A DNA stretch of 64,000 nt from NCBI RefSeq assembly GCF_018588885.1, contig NZ_JAFFIW010000007.1, positions 1-64,000 of the forward strand. The letters run 5' to 3'. Shown in pieces: positions 1 through 7,149 of this stretch. Both the position numbers and the translations under genes were made by a program. The stretch is from Mesorhizobium sp. dw_380 (lineage in GTDB: Bacteria; Pseudomonadota; Alphaproteobacteria; Rhizobiales; Rhizobiaceae). The notes beneath the pieces were generated by a model. The model ran no database searches, was not told where the DNA came from, and worked only from the letters and a program-made list of their open reading frames with translations. The stretch's first letter is position 1. Each line of letters starts with the position of its first letter.

Positions 1-27
1 AGTCTCTTGATGTTAGTGTGGTCATAA

Positions 28-282
28 TTGCTTGGCATTACAAGGCGATATCCACCGCCGACGCGGTCGCCGGCGACCCTTGCACAGGTCCGCTTTGCCC
101 GCAATCTGCGTTCCGACTGGCCGGCGGTCATGATCACCGGCTATGCCGACACGACTGCGATCGGTGATCTGCCGCCGGATGTTCCGCTGCTCGGCAAGCC
201 ATTTCGCGAGGGGGAGCTGATAGACAGCATCCTGGCTGCGAGGGAGCGTTCCGGAAGCCGGATGTCGCCGCCGAAAGCATAA
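28..282 (+). pseudogene. Response-regulator receiver domain, C-terminal fragment
   Basis: The frame reads as the last part of a CheY-like receiver domain: a hydrophobic strand ending in ITGYAD, then PLLGKPF, where the Lys is the conserved receiver lysine, then a final helix (REGELIDSI). The phosphoacceptor Asp and the first half of the domain are missing. A stop at 25-27 closes the frame upstream, and codons before about position 67 do not look like receiver sequence. The only start is a TTG without a ribosome binding site. It is most likely a relic of a hybrid kinase or response regulator, broken just left of position 67. I infer no function. Confidence 0.55.
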
Positions 283-379
283 ACGTTCACGAAATATTAC
301 GTGAGGGAACGTCGGCACGGCAATCTCCTTAAACTGCTGAGGCGGTTGTCGCCTCGCTGAACTGTAAAGGAGAAGAAGA

Positions 380-577
380 ATGCCTAATCGGGGTGGTAGT
401 CACGAACAGCATGTGAAGGCAGGCCAACAGAGCCACAAGAACATGGATGACAAGGGTCGCCAGCAACAGCATGCAGCCGGCGGCAATCAGCGGCAGCAGG
501 GCGATGGCTCCGGCACACGTGGCGGTACTCACGAACAGCATGTCAAAGCTGGCGAACAGAGCCACAAGAACAGCTAA
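380..577 (+). CDS. KGG-repeat stress-type small protein (65 aa)
   Basis: A very hydrophilic 65-aa protein made of two near-identical modules, RGGSHEQHVKAGQQSHKN at residues 3-20 and RGGTHEQHVKAGEQSHKN at about 47-64. They are joined by a Gln/Gly-rich linker. This is the layout of the KGG or con-10-like stress-induced repeat family (PF10685-like). A strong AGGAG site lies just upstream of the ATG at 380. Family members accumulate in general stress or stationary phase; that role is inferred from the family. It stands alone, and a hairpin follows at 594-624. Confidence 0.85.
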   Translation: MPNRGGSHEQHVKAGQQSHKNMDDKGRQQQHAAGGNQRQQGDGSGTRGGTHEQHVKAGEQSHKNS

Positions 578-593
578 CCGCAGGAACTTCAGC

Positions 594-624
594 AAGCCCC
601 ATCCCGAGCCGTCGGGGTGGGCTT
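594..624 (+). terminator. Hairpin downstream of the KGG gene
   Basis: AAGCCC pairs with GGGCTT and the inner CCGA with TCGG, giving a GC-rich stem with a small internal mismatch and a short loop. It begins 17 bases after the stop codon. No long T-run follows, so termination is likely but not certain. Confidence 0.5.
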
Positions 625-842
625 GATCATAATCACTGGCAAACCGTCGCAGCCGAATTCACAAGGCGCGGCGACTTTCCGGAGTTCTGTTCCGGTGAAT
701 CGGCGGCCAGCCACCACCCCGATTCCTGATGCCGTAAGCGGGCGAAATCCCAGCCCACTCCTCGCATGGCGGAACCGAGGCGCGGTTCACGTTGTTACCA
801 CAGCGGGCGACCGCCGGTTGCCGGACTGGGAGCCATTGTTTC

Positions 843-1652
843 ATGACCAAGGATCCACTGCCTGAAAACGTTCTGGTCTCGCTTCCCATGATCGACGCAA
901 AGGCGGCGCCGACACTCAAGAACGCGGAGGCGGAGGTGTTCTACACGGAAGCAATCCGCGAGCTTGCCGCTACGGACATTCCCTTCCTGGTTGCCGGAAC
1001 TTACGCGGTAAGCGCCTATACGGGCGTCACCCGCCAGACCAAGGACCTCGATATCTTCTGCAAGGCCGGCGACTACGGGCGTATCCTCGCCCATTTCAAG
1101 CAGCTTGGATACGCGGTCGAAATCTTGGACGACCGGTGGCTTGGCAAGGTGTTCAAGGGCACCCATTTCTTCGACGTCATCTTCGGCTCCGCCAACGGCA
1201 TGATGCCTGTCGGCGATCTGTGGCTTGAACATGCCCGCCAGACCGAGCTGCTGGGCAGCCGGGTGAGGATCATCGGACCGACCGAGCTCGTCTGGTCCAA
1301 ATGCTTCATCCAGGACAGAGGACGTCACGACGGAGCCGACATAGCCCATACGATCCTCAAGGCGCATGACCAGATCGATTGGCACCGGCTGCTTTCCTAT
1401 CTTGAGGTTCATTGGGAAGTCCTGCTCATGCAGCTTCTCAGCTTCAGGTGGATCTATCCGAGCGAGCGCGACCATATTCCGGCGTGGCTGCTCGACGAAT
1501 TGCTCGACCGCCTCGCCAAGCAACGGCAGTTGCCGTCTCCAAGGACGAAGATCTGCCGCGGGCGGCTGCTTTCGCAAACCGATTACGAGATTGACGTCAA
1601 GGAATGGGGCTTCGCCGGCGTCGGCGGCGCGGGAGAATTTCGAGATGGCTGA
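843..1652 (+). CDS. Nucleotidyltransferase-fold protein
   Basis: This 269-aa protein has the hallmarks of a pol-beta-like nucleotidyltransferase. It has an AGTYA motif near residues 51-55, a metal-binding DLD at 68-70 inside TKDLDIF, and a further acidic strand FFDVIF. It also has the RGRHDGADI helix common in AbiEii/MNT-like and DUF6036-like proteins. The ATG at 843 is chosen because GGGAG lies about 11 bases upstream and the 17 extra codons before it look like noise. The last 8 bases overlap the start of the metallophosphoesterase gene, so the two are probably translated together. The substrate is unknown; it could modify RNA, protein or a small molecule. Confidence 0.8.
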   Translation: MTKDPLPENVLVSLPMIDAKAAPTLKNAEAEVFYTEAIRELAATDIPFLVAGTYAVSAYTGVTRQTKDLDIFCKAGDYGRILAHFKQLGYAVEILDDRWLGKVFKGTHFFDVIFGSANGMMPVGDLWLEHARQTELLGSRVRIIGPTELVWSKCFIQDRGRHDGADIAHTILKAHDQIDWHRLLSYLEVHWEVLLMQLLSFRWIYPSERDHIPAWLLDELLDRLAKQRQLPSPRTKICRGRLLSQTDYEIDVKEWGFAGVGGAGEFRDG

Positions 1653-2394
1653 TCGCATCAAGGGCGCCGCGCCGAACGACGGCGCACGCACGCTCAAAAT
1701 TGCCGCGCTGGGCGACCTGCATGTGAAGGAAGATGCCCAGGTTTCGTATCGCGATCTCTTCGGTGAGATATCGCGCGAGGCCGACATTCTCGTTCTCACG
1801 GGAGATCTCACCAATCTCGGCAAGCCTCGTGAAGCGGAGCTGCTGGCCGAGGATCTGCGCAACTGCTCGATCCCGGTTGTGGCGGTGCTCGGCAATCATG
1901 ATTACGAGTCCGGCGCGGTGGAAGACGTCACGAACATCCTGCGCCAGGCGCATGTCCATCTCCTCGACGGGCAGGCAATCGAAATCGAGGAGGTCGGCTT
2001 CGTCGGCGTGAAGGGGTTCATAGGCGGCTTCGGGTCACGCATGCTTGGCTCCTTCGGTGAACCGGCGATCAAGACGATGGTCGCCGAAAGCGTGAACGAG
2101 GCAATGCGCCTTGAAAACGCCATGCGCCAGGTGCGGGCGAAGCGCACGCTGGTGGTCCTCCACTATGCGCCGGTTGCCGACACCGTTGCGGGAGAACCGC
2201 TGGAGATATTTCCATTTCTGGGCTCTTCACGTCTGGCGGAGACGATCGATCGGTTCAAGGTCAATGCCGTCGTGCACGGTCATGCGCATCGCGGTTGTTA
2301 CGAAGGTCAAACACCTGGCGGCGCCAAGGTCTACAATGTGGCCATGCATGTGGCCAAGCCGAGCGGCCGCCCTTATGCCTTGCTCGAAATCTGA
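1645..2394 (+). CDS. Calcineurin-like metallophosphoesterase
   Basis: A 249-aa protein with all five blocks of the calcineurin-like phosphoesterase fold in order: GDLH (residues 23-26), GDLTN (about 54), GNHDYE (about 83), HYAP and GHAHRG (about 212). These supply the Asp, His and Asn ligands of a di-metal centre. There is no signal peptide or membrane segment, so it is cytoplasmic. The ATG at 1645 lies inside the end of the nucleotidyltransferase gene (8-bp overlap), which points to translational coupling and a joint function. A longer open frame upstream to 1366 is a shadow of the nucleotidyltransferase. The substrate cannot be read from the sequence. Confidence 0.9.
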   Translation: MADRIKGAAPNDGARTLKIAALGDLHVKEDAQVSYRDLFGEISREADILVLTGDLTNLGKPREAELLAEDLRNCSIPVVAVLGNHDYESGAVEDVTNILRQAHVHLLDGQAIEIEEVGFVGVKGFIGGFGSRMLGSFGEPAIKTMVAESVNEAMRLENAMRQVRAKRTLVVLHYAPVADTVAGEPLEIFPFLGSSRLAETIDRFKVNAVVHGHAHRGCYEGQTPGGAKVYNVAMHVAKPSGRPYALLEI

Positions 2395-2427
2395 TGCCGC
2401 GGCATGCACCGGGCACCATCCATTTGC

Positions 2428-2613
2428 TCAGTTCGCGGCGTTGATCGACCTCGCCAGTTCTTCCAGCTTTCTGGGATCATTGCCGTGGCGGCGCACCAGT
2501 TCCCGAGCCTGCCTGGACGGCAAGTCGGTTATGGCCGCCAACTGTCGCACCTGCTGATCGTCGATGGCGACCTGCGGCAATGTGTTGTCGAGATCTGCTG
2601 CCTTGTCCTTCAT
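2428..2613 (-). CDS. Small DUF3606-like protein (61 aa)
   Basis: A 61-aa charged protein with a helical module, TDLPSRQARELVRRHGNDPRKLEELARSI, spanning roughly residues 29-57. The start has an excellent GAGGAGAAC ribosome binding site on the minus strand. The same module recurs in the tiny gene at 3692-3856, which shows that this is a real family in this strain. The pattern (ser-x-gln-ala-x-x-leu, then His-Gly and a closing helix) resembles DUF3606, a short domain of unknown function common in rhizobia. The resemblance is by eye. It is convergent with the upstream phosphoesterase gene. Confidence 0.75.
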   Translation of the reverse strand: MKDKAADLDNTLPQVAIDDQQVRQLAAITDLPSRQARELVRRHGNDPRKLEELARSINAAN

Positions 2614-2895
2614 GACGGTTCTCCTCGTTCTGCTATCTCCCGGGTCTTTTTGCAGTCGTCTCCCGTGGATTGTCGTGAAAGCTCACCGGCGGTGTACCTT
2701 GGACTAACTTTCGATGCAGGCCGTTGTTCCCTGCGAGCGACGCGCAAGGGCAGCACGTCGAAACACCTTCCGATGTCGACAACCGATGCGATGATGGCGT
2801 CGATTTCTTCTGGCCTTCCGCCTTGTCGAAGCACCGCCGCGCGATAATTTCGCTCACAGGCGTGGGCCTTCTCCCTCTCTCGACAGGAGCTGACC

Positions 2896-3327
2896 ATGAA
2901 ATATCAGACACTCGACCAACTGCAGGCGGTCGCCAAGGTTGAATCCTCGGCCGCATATTCGGAGATGACACGGAACCAGCGCATCGAGCGCTGGGCTGAA
3001 CTTCTCGAGCAGAATCCCGAGCGATGCCTTGGCGCGCTTACAGGCACCGAACACCTGCACCCGGAAGCACGTACCATGGCGCGCGGTGAAGGTTCGGCGC
3101 TCACTATTGCCTTCGCTGACCCGGTGCTGCGCGCGTCGGGTCTGAAAGACGACACCTATGGTGAGGCAAAGCGCTTCTTCGAATTGAGCGACTGGCAACT
3201 CCACAACATCGTCTGCGATTGCCACGTCGGCTCTACCATGAGAGCGCGTTGGGCTGCCGCTCGGGTCCGCGCAACGATCCGTGGCAACAGGTTCTTTGCG
3301 TGGTTGAGGCAAAGAATAATGCCCTGA
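2896..3327 (+). CDS. Conserved-looking hypothetical protein (143 aa)
   Basis: I do not recognise this protein. It is 143 aa, mostly helical and cytoplasmic in character, with Trp- and Arg-rich segments such as RIERWAELLEQNP early and CDCHVGSTMRARWAAARVRA near the end. It has three closely spaced histidine/cysteine residues but no clear metal site. It has a strong AGGAG ribosome binding site 6 bases before the ATG and normal codon use for this genome. It lies between the two DUF3606-like genes and may belong to the same stress-related neighbourhood as the KGG gene. Confidence 0.7.
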   Translation: MKYQTLDQLQAVAKVESSAAYSEMTRNQRIERWAELLEQNPERCLGALTGTEHLHPEARTMARGEGSALTIAFADPVLRASGLKDDTYGEAKRFFELSDWQLHNIVCDCHVGSTMRARWAAARVRATIRGNRFFAWLRQRIMP

Positions 3328-3691
3328 ACGTGGAAGGGGACCGTTGCATGGCTGCCACGTCCCCCCACACCGCTCCGTGGCTGAACGATCAATGTTTGTC
3401 CTGGTGACAGAGATGGTCGGTCGCCCGGTTGCTTTCCCTATGTCCAGCATCAAGTTCGCGCCTGACGATCTTGCCGACGGCGCCACGGCCGGTGGTCGTC
3501 GCCCCTGCCGGTTCGTCCGCGAAACAAGCATTTGGCGCCGGCATTAGATGCCAGACGATTCCGGACTCTTGAAAGGCCAAGCCTATCCGGGCGTCCGGGG
3601 CTGACCCTTTGCGCGACTGAGCACCGGGGGAGCCACATTGCTGGCCGCCTGTGTGGGTGCGGATGTTGAAAGTCTCCCCCTGTCCGCCCGG
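3328..3691. other. Gene-poor stretch, nothing recognised
   Basis: No frame here combines a ribosome binding site with plausible protein character. A 51-codon ORF from an ATG near 3392 lacks a binding site. I see no hairpin terminator or repeat. Confidence 0.4.
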
Positions 3692-3856
3692 CTATCCTTC
3701 GGCTTTGAAGTTCTTGGCTTCCTTCTCCACCTTGGGACTGTCCTTCCCATGCTTTTTCATGAGCTCCTTCGCCTGCCTCGGCGACACGTCGGTGGTCTCG
3801 GCCAAACGCTGTGCCTTCTTGTCTTTGCTCTCGGTCTGGTTCTTCCTGGCCGTCAT
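3692..3856 (-). CDS. Tiny DUF3606-like protein (54 aa)
   Basis: A 54-codon gene on the minus strand, ATG at 3856 and TAG at 3692. It has an CGGAG ribosome binding site about 10 bases upstream. The protein is lysine-rich at its N-terminus and then carries TDVSPRQAKELMKKHGKD, matching TDLPSRQARELVRRHGND of the gene at 2428-2613 position for position with conservative changes. The charged C-terminal helix is shared too. Two independent copies of one module, each with its own binding site, make this a real gene rather than a chance frame. The function is unknown. Confidence 0.75.
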   Translation of the reverse strand: MTARKNQTESKDKKAQRLAETTDVSPRQAKELMKKHGKDSPKVEKEAKNFKAEG

Positions 3857-4268
3857 GGCTTTTCAGCTCCGTTGCAGCTTGTCCGTGATCGTTCTCGACG
3901 GGCATGCGTGATGCCTTGAGCCCTTGGCTCCGACAAGCATCAACGACCCTGCGCCCGGCAGGTTCCCCCTTGGGCAAACGGCAAACGGTGAAGCCTTGAC
4001 CTTTGGTGCGTTCCCCTAACGCCCCGCCACTTTCCAGAGGTCATCGTGCCTGCCGCTAGGGCGTGGGCCGGCGCCGGCGTGGTTAGGCCCAGCCTAAGCA
4101 GAATTATCGAAAATCATTATTTGTGCATCGCACACAGCGTGCTTTGCTCCATCGGCCGGCTGAAAGAGAAACATAAGAACGTCAGGCGGCAGCCTTCGGT
4201 GATACGTCCGAAGCGGGTTTGTTATGGCGCGGATGACGCCTGACCTCAGAAAAAGACAGGGGAACGTG
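3857..4268. other. Divergent intergenic region with ABC-operon promoter
   Basis: 412 bases between the 54-aa gene and the transporter operon. It contains the palindrome TTAGGCCCAGCCTAA at 4083-4097, followed by an AT-rich stretch with AATTATCG and ATCATTATTTG that could hold the promoter. No further coding frame is convincing. Confidence 0.5.
4083..4097. promoter_or_regulatory. TTAG-N7-CTAA palindrome, site 1
   Basis: TTAGGCCCAGCCTAA has perfect 5-bp arms (TTAGG/CCTAA). The same layout recurs at 8784-8798 and 15173-15187, each time in front of a gene of the same catabolic cluster. It fits the T-N11-A rule of LysR-family binding boxes. The regulator at 12941-13876 is the obvious candidate. 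Confidence 0.6.
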
Positions 4269-5258
4269 ATGACGACAATAATCTCGAAGTTCCGCCGCGC
4301 CGCACTCGCGACCGGCATTGCGCTGAGCGCCCTAGCGGTGAGCCTCCACGCCGAAGCCGGCAGCTTGAAACTGGGCATGACGACCTGGGTCGGATACGGC
4401 CCGCTCTTCCTTGCGCGTGACATGGGCTACTTCAAGGAAGGGGGCCTCGATGTCTCGCTCGAAATCATCGAGGAAGCGTCGATGTACATGGCGGCTGTCG
4501 CCGCCGGCGAGCTTGACGGCAGCGCCTCGACCATAGACGAAATCATGAAGTACCGCTCGAAGGATGTCTGCTTCAAATCGGTCTATGCCCTGGACGACAG
4601 CCATGGCGGCGATGGCGTCCTGGCGCCCAGCGGGATCAAGAGCGTCGCGGATCTCAAGGGCATGGAAGTTGCGCTGAACGAAGGCTCGGTGTCCCAGTTC
4701 TGGTTCAACATCCTGCTCAAGCAGGCCGGTCTCAGCCAGTCCGACGTGAAGGTCACCAACATGACGGCGGATGATGCCGCCTCCGCCTTCATGGCCGATC
4801 GCATTCCTGTTGCCGTCACCTGGGAACCGCATCTGACGCTGGCCAAGAAGGAAAACAAGGGACAGGTCCTGATCGACTCCTCGAAGACGCCCGGCTTGAT
4901 CGTCGATGTGGTGGCGCTGAATTGCGACTACATCACGAAGAACCCCGGGGATGTCGAGGCGCTGGTGAAGGGTCTCTACAAGGCCAACGAGTTCATCAAG
5001 GAAAATCCTGAGAAGGCTTACGAGGTCATGGCCAAGGGGGTCGGCGGCTGGCTGAAGGATCCGAAGGACTTCGCCTCCTCCGCCGCAGGCGTGAACTTCT
5101 ATGGCAAGGCGCGCAATGCCCAATTTTTCGCCGGCGCCGAGAGCGGCGAAGCCGGCAAGCTGATCAAGCTGGGCGGTGATGTCTGGGGCGGCTTCGGCAA
5201 GCTCAAGATGGACATCAAATACGACGACCTCGTCGATCCGTCCTTCCTTGCGAAGTGA
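4269..5258 (+). CDS. NitT/TauT-type ABC transporter substrate-binding protein
   Basis: A 329-aa periplasmic binding protein. It starts with a Sec signal peptide: basic n-region with FRRAAL, hydrophobic core, and cleavage likely after HAEA near residue 30. The mature part opens with GMTTWVGYGPLFLARDMGYFKEGGLDV, the classic start of the SsuA/TauA/ThiY fold. The ATG at 4269 has AGGGGAA upstream; a longer frame from 4224 would bury the signal peptide. It heads an operon with permease and ATPase genes, then catabolic oxidoreductases, so its ligand is probably their substrate. Family members bind sulfonates, nitrate, pyrimidine precursors or amines, and the ligand here cannot be read directly. A paralogous system lies at 24443-27132. 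Confidence 0.88.
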   Translation: MTTIISKFRRAALATGIALSALAVSLHAEAGSLKLGMTTWVGYGPLFLARDMGYFKEGGLDVSLEIIEEASMYMAAVAAGELDGSASTIDEIMKYRSKDVCFKSVYALDDSHGGDGVLAPSGIKSVADLKGMEVALNEGSVSQFWFNILLKQAGLSQSDVKVTNMTADDAASAFMADRIPVAVTWEPHLTLAKKENKGQVLIDSSKTPGLIVDVVALNCDYITKNPGDVEALVKGLYKANEFIKENPEKAYEVMAKGVGGWLKDPKDFASSAAGVNFYGKARNAQFFAGAESGEAGKLIKLGGDVWGGFGKLKMDIKYDDLVDPSFLAK

Positions 5259-5308
5259 TTGGCCTTGCGAAGTGACTGGCCTTGCAAAGTGATTGGCCTT
5301 GCAAAGTG
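5246..5308 (+). repeat. 17-bp tandem repeat across the stop codon
   Basis: About 3.7 copies of the 17-bp unit CCTTGCRAAGTGAYTGG start at 5246, 5263, 5280 and 5297. The first copy contains the last codons and the TGA of the substrate-binding-protein gene; the others lie in the gap before the permease gene. The copies differ at only two positions. Confidence 0.9.
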
Positions 5309-5370
5309 AATTCGCTGGACCGCAGGCCGAGCCTCGCGCCTGCGGTCTATCCAGCCCAAAGGGTTTCGCT

Positions 5371-6237
5371 GTGACACTGGCACCGAATGCAACGTCTCCC
5401 ATCAGCCGTATCGTGACCACGAGCGTGGAGAAAAATCAGCCCGGTCGATCCGCCTGGAAAGCTGTCGCTACGCCGTTCCGGGCTGTGTCGCGCCCTCTCT
5501 CCATCACGCTCAGCGTCTTGGTCTGGGTCGCGGTCATCGGCGGCTGGTTCGCTTTGACCTATTCCGGCGCGGTCAAGGAAATGTTCCTGCCCCGTCCCGA
5601 ATCCGTATTGTCCACCACCATCAGGATGGCGCTTGACGGGTCCTTGTGGGAGCACGTCCTGGCCAGCGTTCAGGTGGTGCTGATCGGTTTCGTCATTTCG
5701 AGCATCGTGGCGGTGCCGCTTGGATTGACGATGGGCACCTACCGCGTCGTCCAGGCCGCGCTCGACCCGCTCGTCAATTTCATCCGCTACCTGCCGGTGA
5801 CATCCTTCGTGCCGCTTTTCATCCTGTGGATCGGGATAGGCATCGAGCAGCGCGTGGCCGTCATCATCTTCGGCATCTTTTTCCAGCAGCTGGTGATGAT
5901 CGCCGACAGTGCGCGCAGCGTTCAGCGCGATCTTGTCAACGCAGCCTATACGCTCGGCACGAAACGCGGCGACACGGTCTTCCACATCGTCTTTCCGGCC
6001 ACGCTTCCGAACGTGCTCGACGTGCTGCGCGTCACCATGGGCTGGGCCTGGACCTATCTCGTCGTTGCCGAACTCGTCGCCGCGCGCAGCGGTCTTGGCT
6101 ACATCTCGCTCAAGGCGATGCGCGGCTTCCAGGTCGACGTAATCTTCATGGCCATCGCCCTGATAGGCATCCTTGGTCTTTGTACCGACCAATTGTTCCG
6201 GGGCATCCGCCGCCTCGTCGCACCCTGGGCCAATTGA
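5371..6237 (+). CDS. NitT/TauT-type ABC transporter permease
   Basis: A 288-aa inner-membrane permease of the SsuC/TauC type with about six hydrophobic segments and the cytoplasmic EAA-like loop (AAYTLGTKRGDTVFHIVFPATLP) that docks on the ATPase. The GTG at 5371 is preferred: frames further upstream run through the 17-bp tandem repeat and read Gly/Pro-rich noise. The AAAGGG in front is only a moderate ribosome binding site, so the start is uncertain by a few codons. It is the second gene of the operon, followed after 13 bases by the ATPase. Confidence 0.87.
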   Translation: MTLAPNATSPISRIVTTSVEKNQPGRSAWKAVATPFRAVSRPLSITLSVLVWVAVIGGWFALTYSGAVKEMFLPRPESVLSTTIRMALDGSLWEHVLASVQVVLIGFVISSIVAVPLGLTMGTYRVVQAALDPLVNFIRYLPVTSFVPLFILWIGIGIEQRVAVIIFGIFFQQLVMIADSARSVQRDLVNAAYTLGTKRGDTVFHIVFPATLPNVLDVLRVTMGWAWTYLVVAELVAARSGLGYISLKAMRGFQVDVIFMAIALIGILGLCTDQLFRGIRRLVAPWAN

Positions 6238-6250
6238 GGAATTCGCTGAT

Positions 6251-7054
6251 ATGGACACCCTTGCTCTCGCGACGAAACCGAAGAGCTCCGACATCGGCAT
6301 AGACAATGTGGTCCTGCGCTACGGCAAGGGCGACAATGCGGTCCTGGCACTGGACGGCATCTCGTTTCACGTCGTGCCCAACGAGTTCTGCGTCATCGTC
6401 GGGCCATCCGGCTGCGGCAAGTCGAGCCTGCTCTATCTTGTCGCTGGCCTGGAGGAGCGCACCGGCGGCATGATCTCTGTCGGCGGCAAGCCGGTTACCG
6501 AGCCGGGCCCGGATCGCGGCATGGTGTTTCAGGCCTATACGCTGTTTCCCTGGCTCACCGTTGCGCAGAACGTCGAATATGGCCCGAAGCGGAAAGGCAT
6601 GCCGGCGGCCGATCGCAGGGCCATCGTCGAGCATTTTCTCCGTGAGGTTGGCCTTGCGAAGTTCGCCAACCATTATCCCTCGCAGCTGTCGGGCGGCATG
6701 AAGCAGCGCGTGGCGATTGCCCGCGCGCTCGCCAACGATCCGCAGGTGCTGCTGATGGACGAACCTTTCGGGGCGCTCGACAGCCAGACTCGCCACTCAA
6801 TGCAGAAGCTTTTGCTGAGGATTTGGGACCATTCCAAGAAAACGGTCCTGTTCGTCACCCACGACATAGACGAGGCGATCCTGCTGGCGGACCGGGTGCT
6901 CGTCATGTCGGGCCGGCCCGGCCAGATCAAGAAGGAAATCCGTGTCGGTCTCCCGCGTCCGCGCAGCATGGATCTCGTCATGGAGCCGAACTTCATCGCC
7001 ATGAAGCGGGAAATCCTCGAGCTGCTGAAGAACGACGAAGACGACGAGCACTAA
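6251..7054 (+). CDS. NitT/TauT-type ABC transporter ATP-binding protein
   Basis: A 267-aa ABC ATPase of the SsuB/TauB class. Walker A is GPSGCGKSS, the Q-loop is FQAYTLFPW, the signature is LSGGMKQR, Walker B is VLLMDEPFGALD and the switch histidine is in VTHDIDEA, all intact. The ATG at 6251 follows GAGGA by about 10 bases. It energises uptake with the permease just upstream. The 3' end is followed directly by a dispersed palindrome at 7061-7095. Confidence 0.93.
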   Translation: MDTLALATKPKSSDIGIDNVVLRYGKGDNAVLALDGISFHVVPNEFCVIVGPSGCGKSSLLYLVAGLEERTGGMISVGGKPVTEPGPDRGMVFQAYTLFPWLTVAQNVEYGPKRKGMPAADRRAIVEHFLREVGLAKFANHYPSQLSGGMKQRVAIARALANDPQVLLMDEPFGALDSQTRHSMQKLLLRIWDHSKKTVLFVTHDIDEAILLADRVLVMSGRPGQIKKEIRVGLPRPRSMDLVMEPNFIAMKREILELLKNDEDDEH

Positions 7055-7060
7055 GGCCTG

Positions 7061-7095
7061 TCGCCCAAAAGTGACCTCGGTTTTGGGAAGACGAC
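7061..7095. repeat. Dispersed palindromic repeat (CCCAAAA...TTTTGGG)
   Basis: CCCAAAA at 7064-7070 pairs with TTTTGGG at 7081-7087, with AGTG next to the left arm and a GACGACATGCATGAAAC-type tail. The same element, slightly diverged, lies at 41452-41485. It sits at an operon-internal junction and supplies a misleading ATG at 7096 in frame with the next gene. Confidence 0.8.
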
Positions 7096-7149
7096 ATGCA
7101 TGAAACAAAGATCAGCGGTCTTCGGGGTGGGTCACGAAACAGGCATGGC

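Noticed and set aside
2610..2897. A 95-codon minus-strand frame between the small genes
   Set aside because: No ribosome binding site, Arg-rich translation and overlap with the upstream region of the 61-aa gene. I cannot support it.
3450..3977. A 175-codon minus-strand frame
   Set aside because: It is the wrong frame across the 54-aa gene at 3692-3856, which has a binding site and a paralogue. The longer translation looks random.
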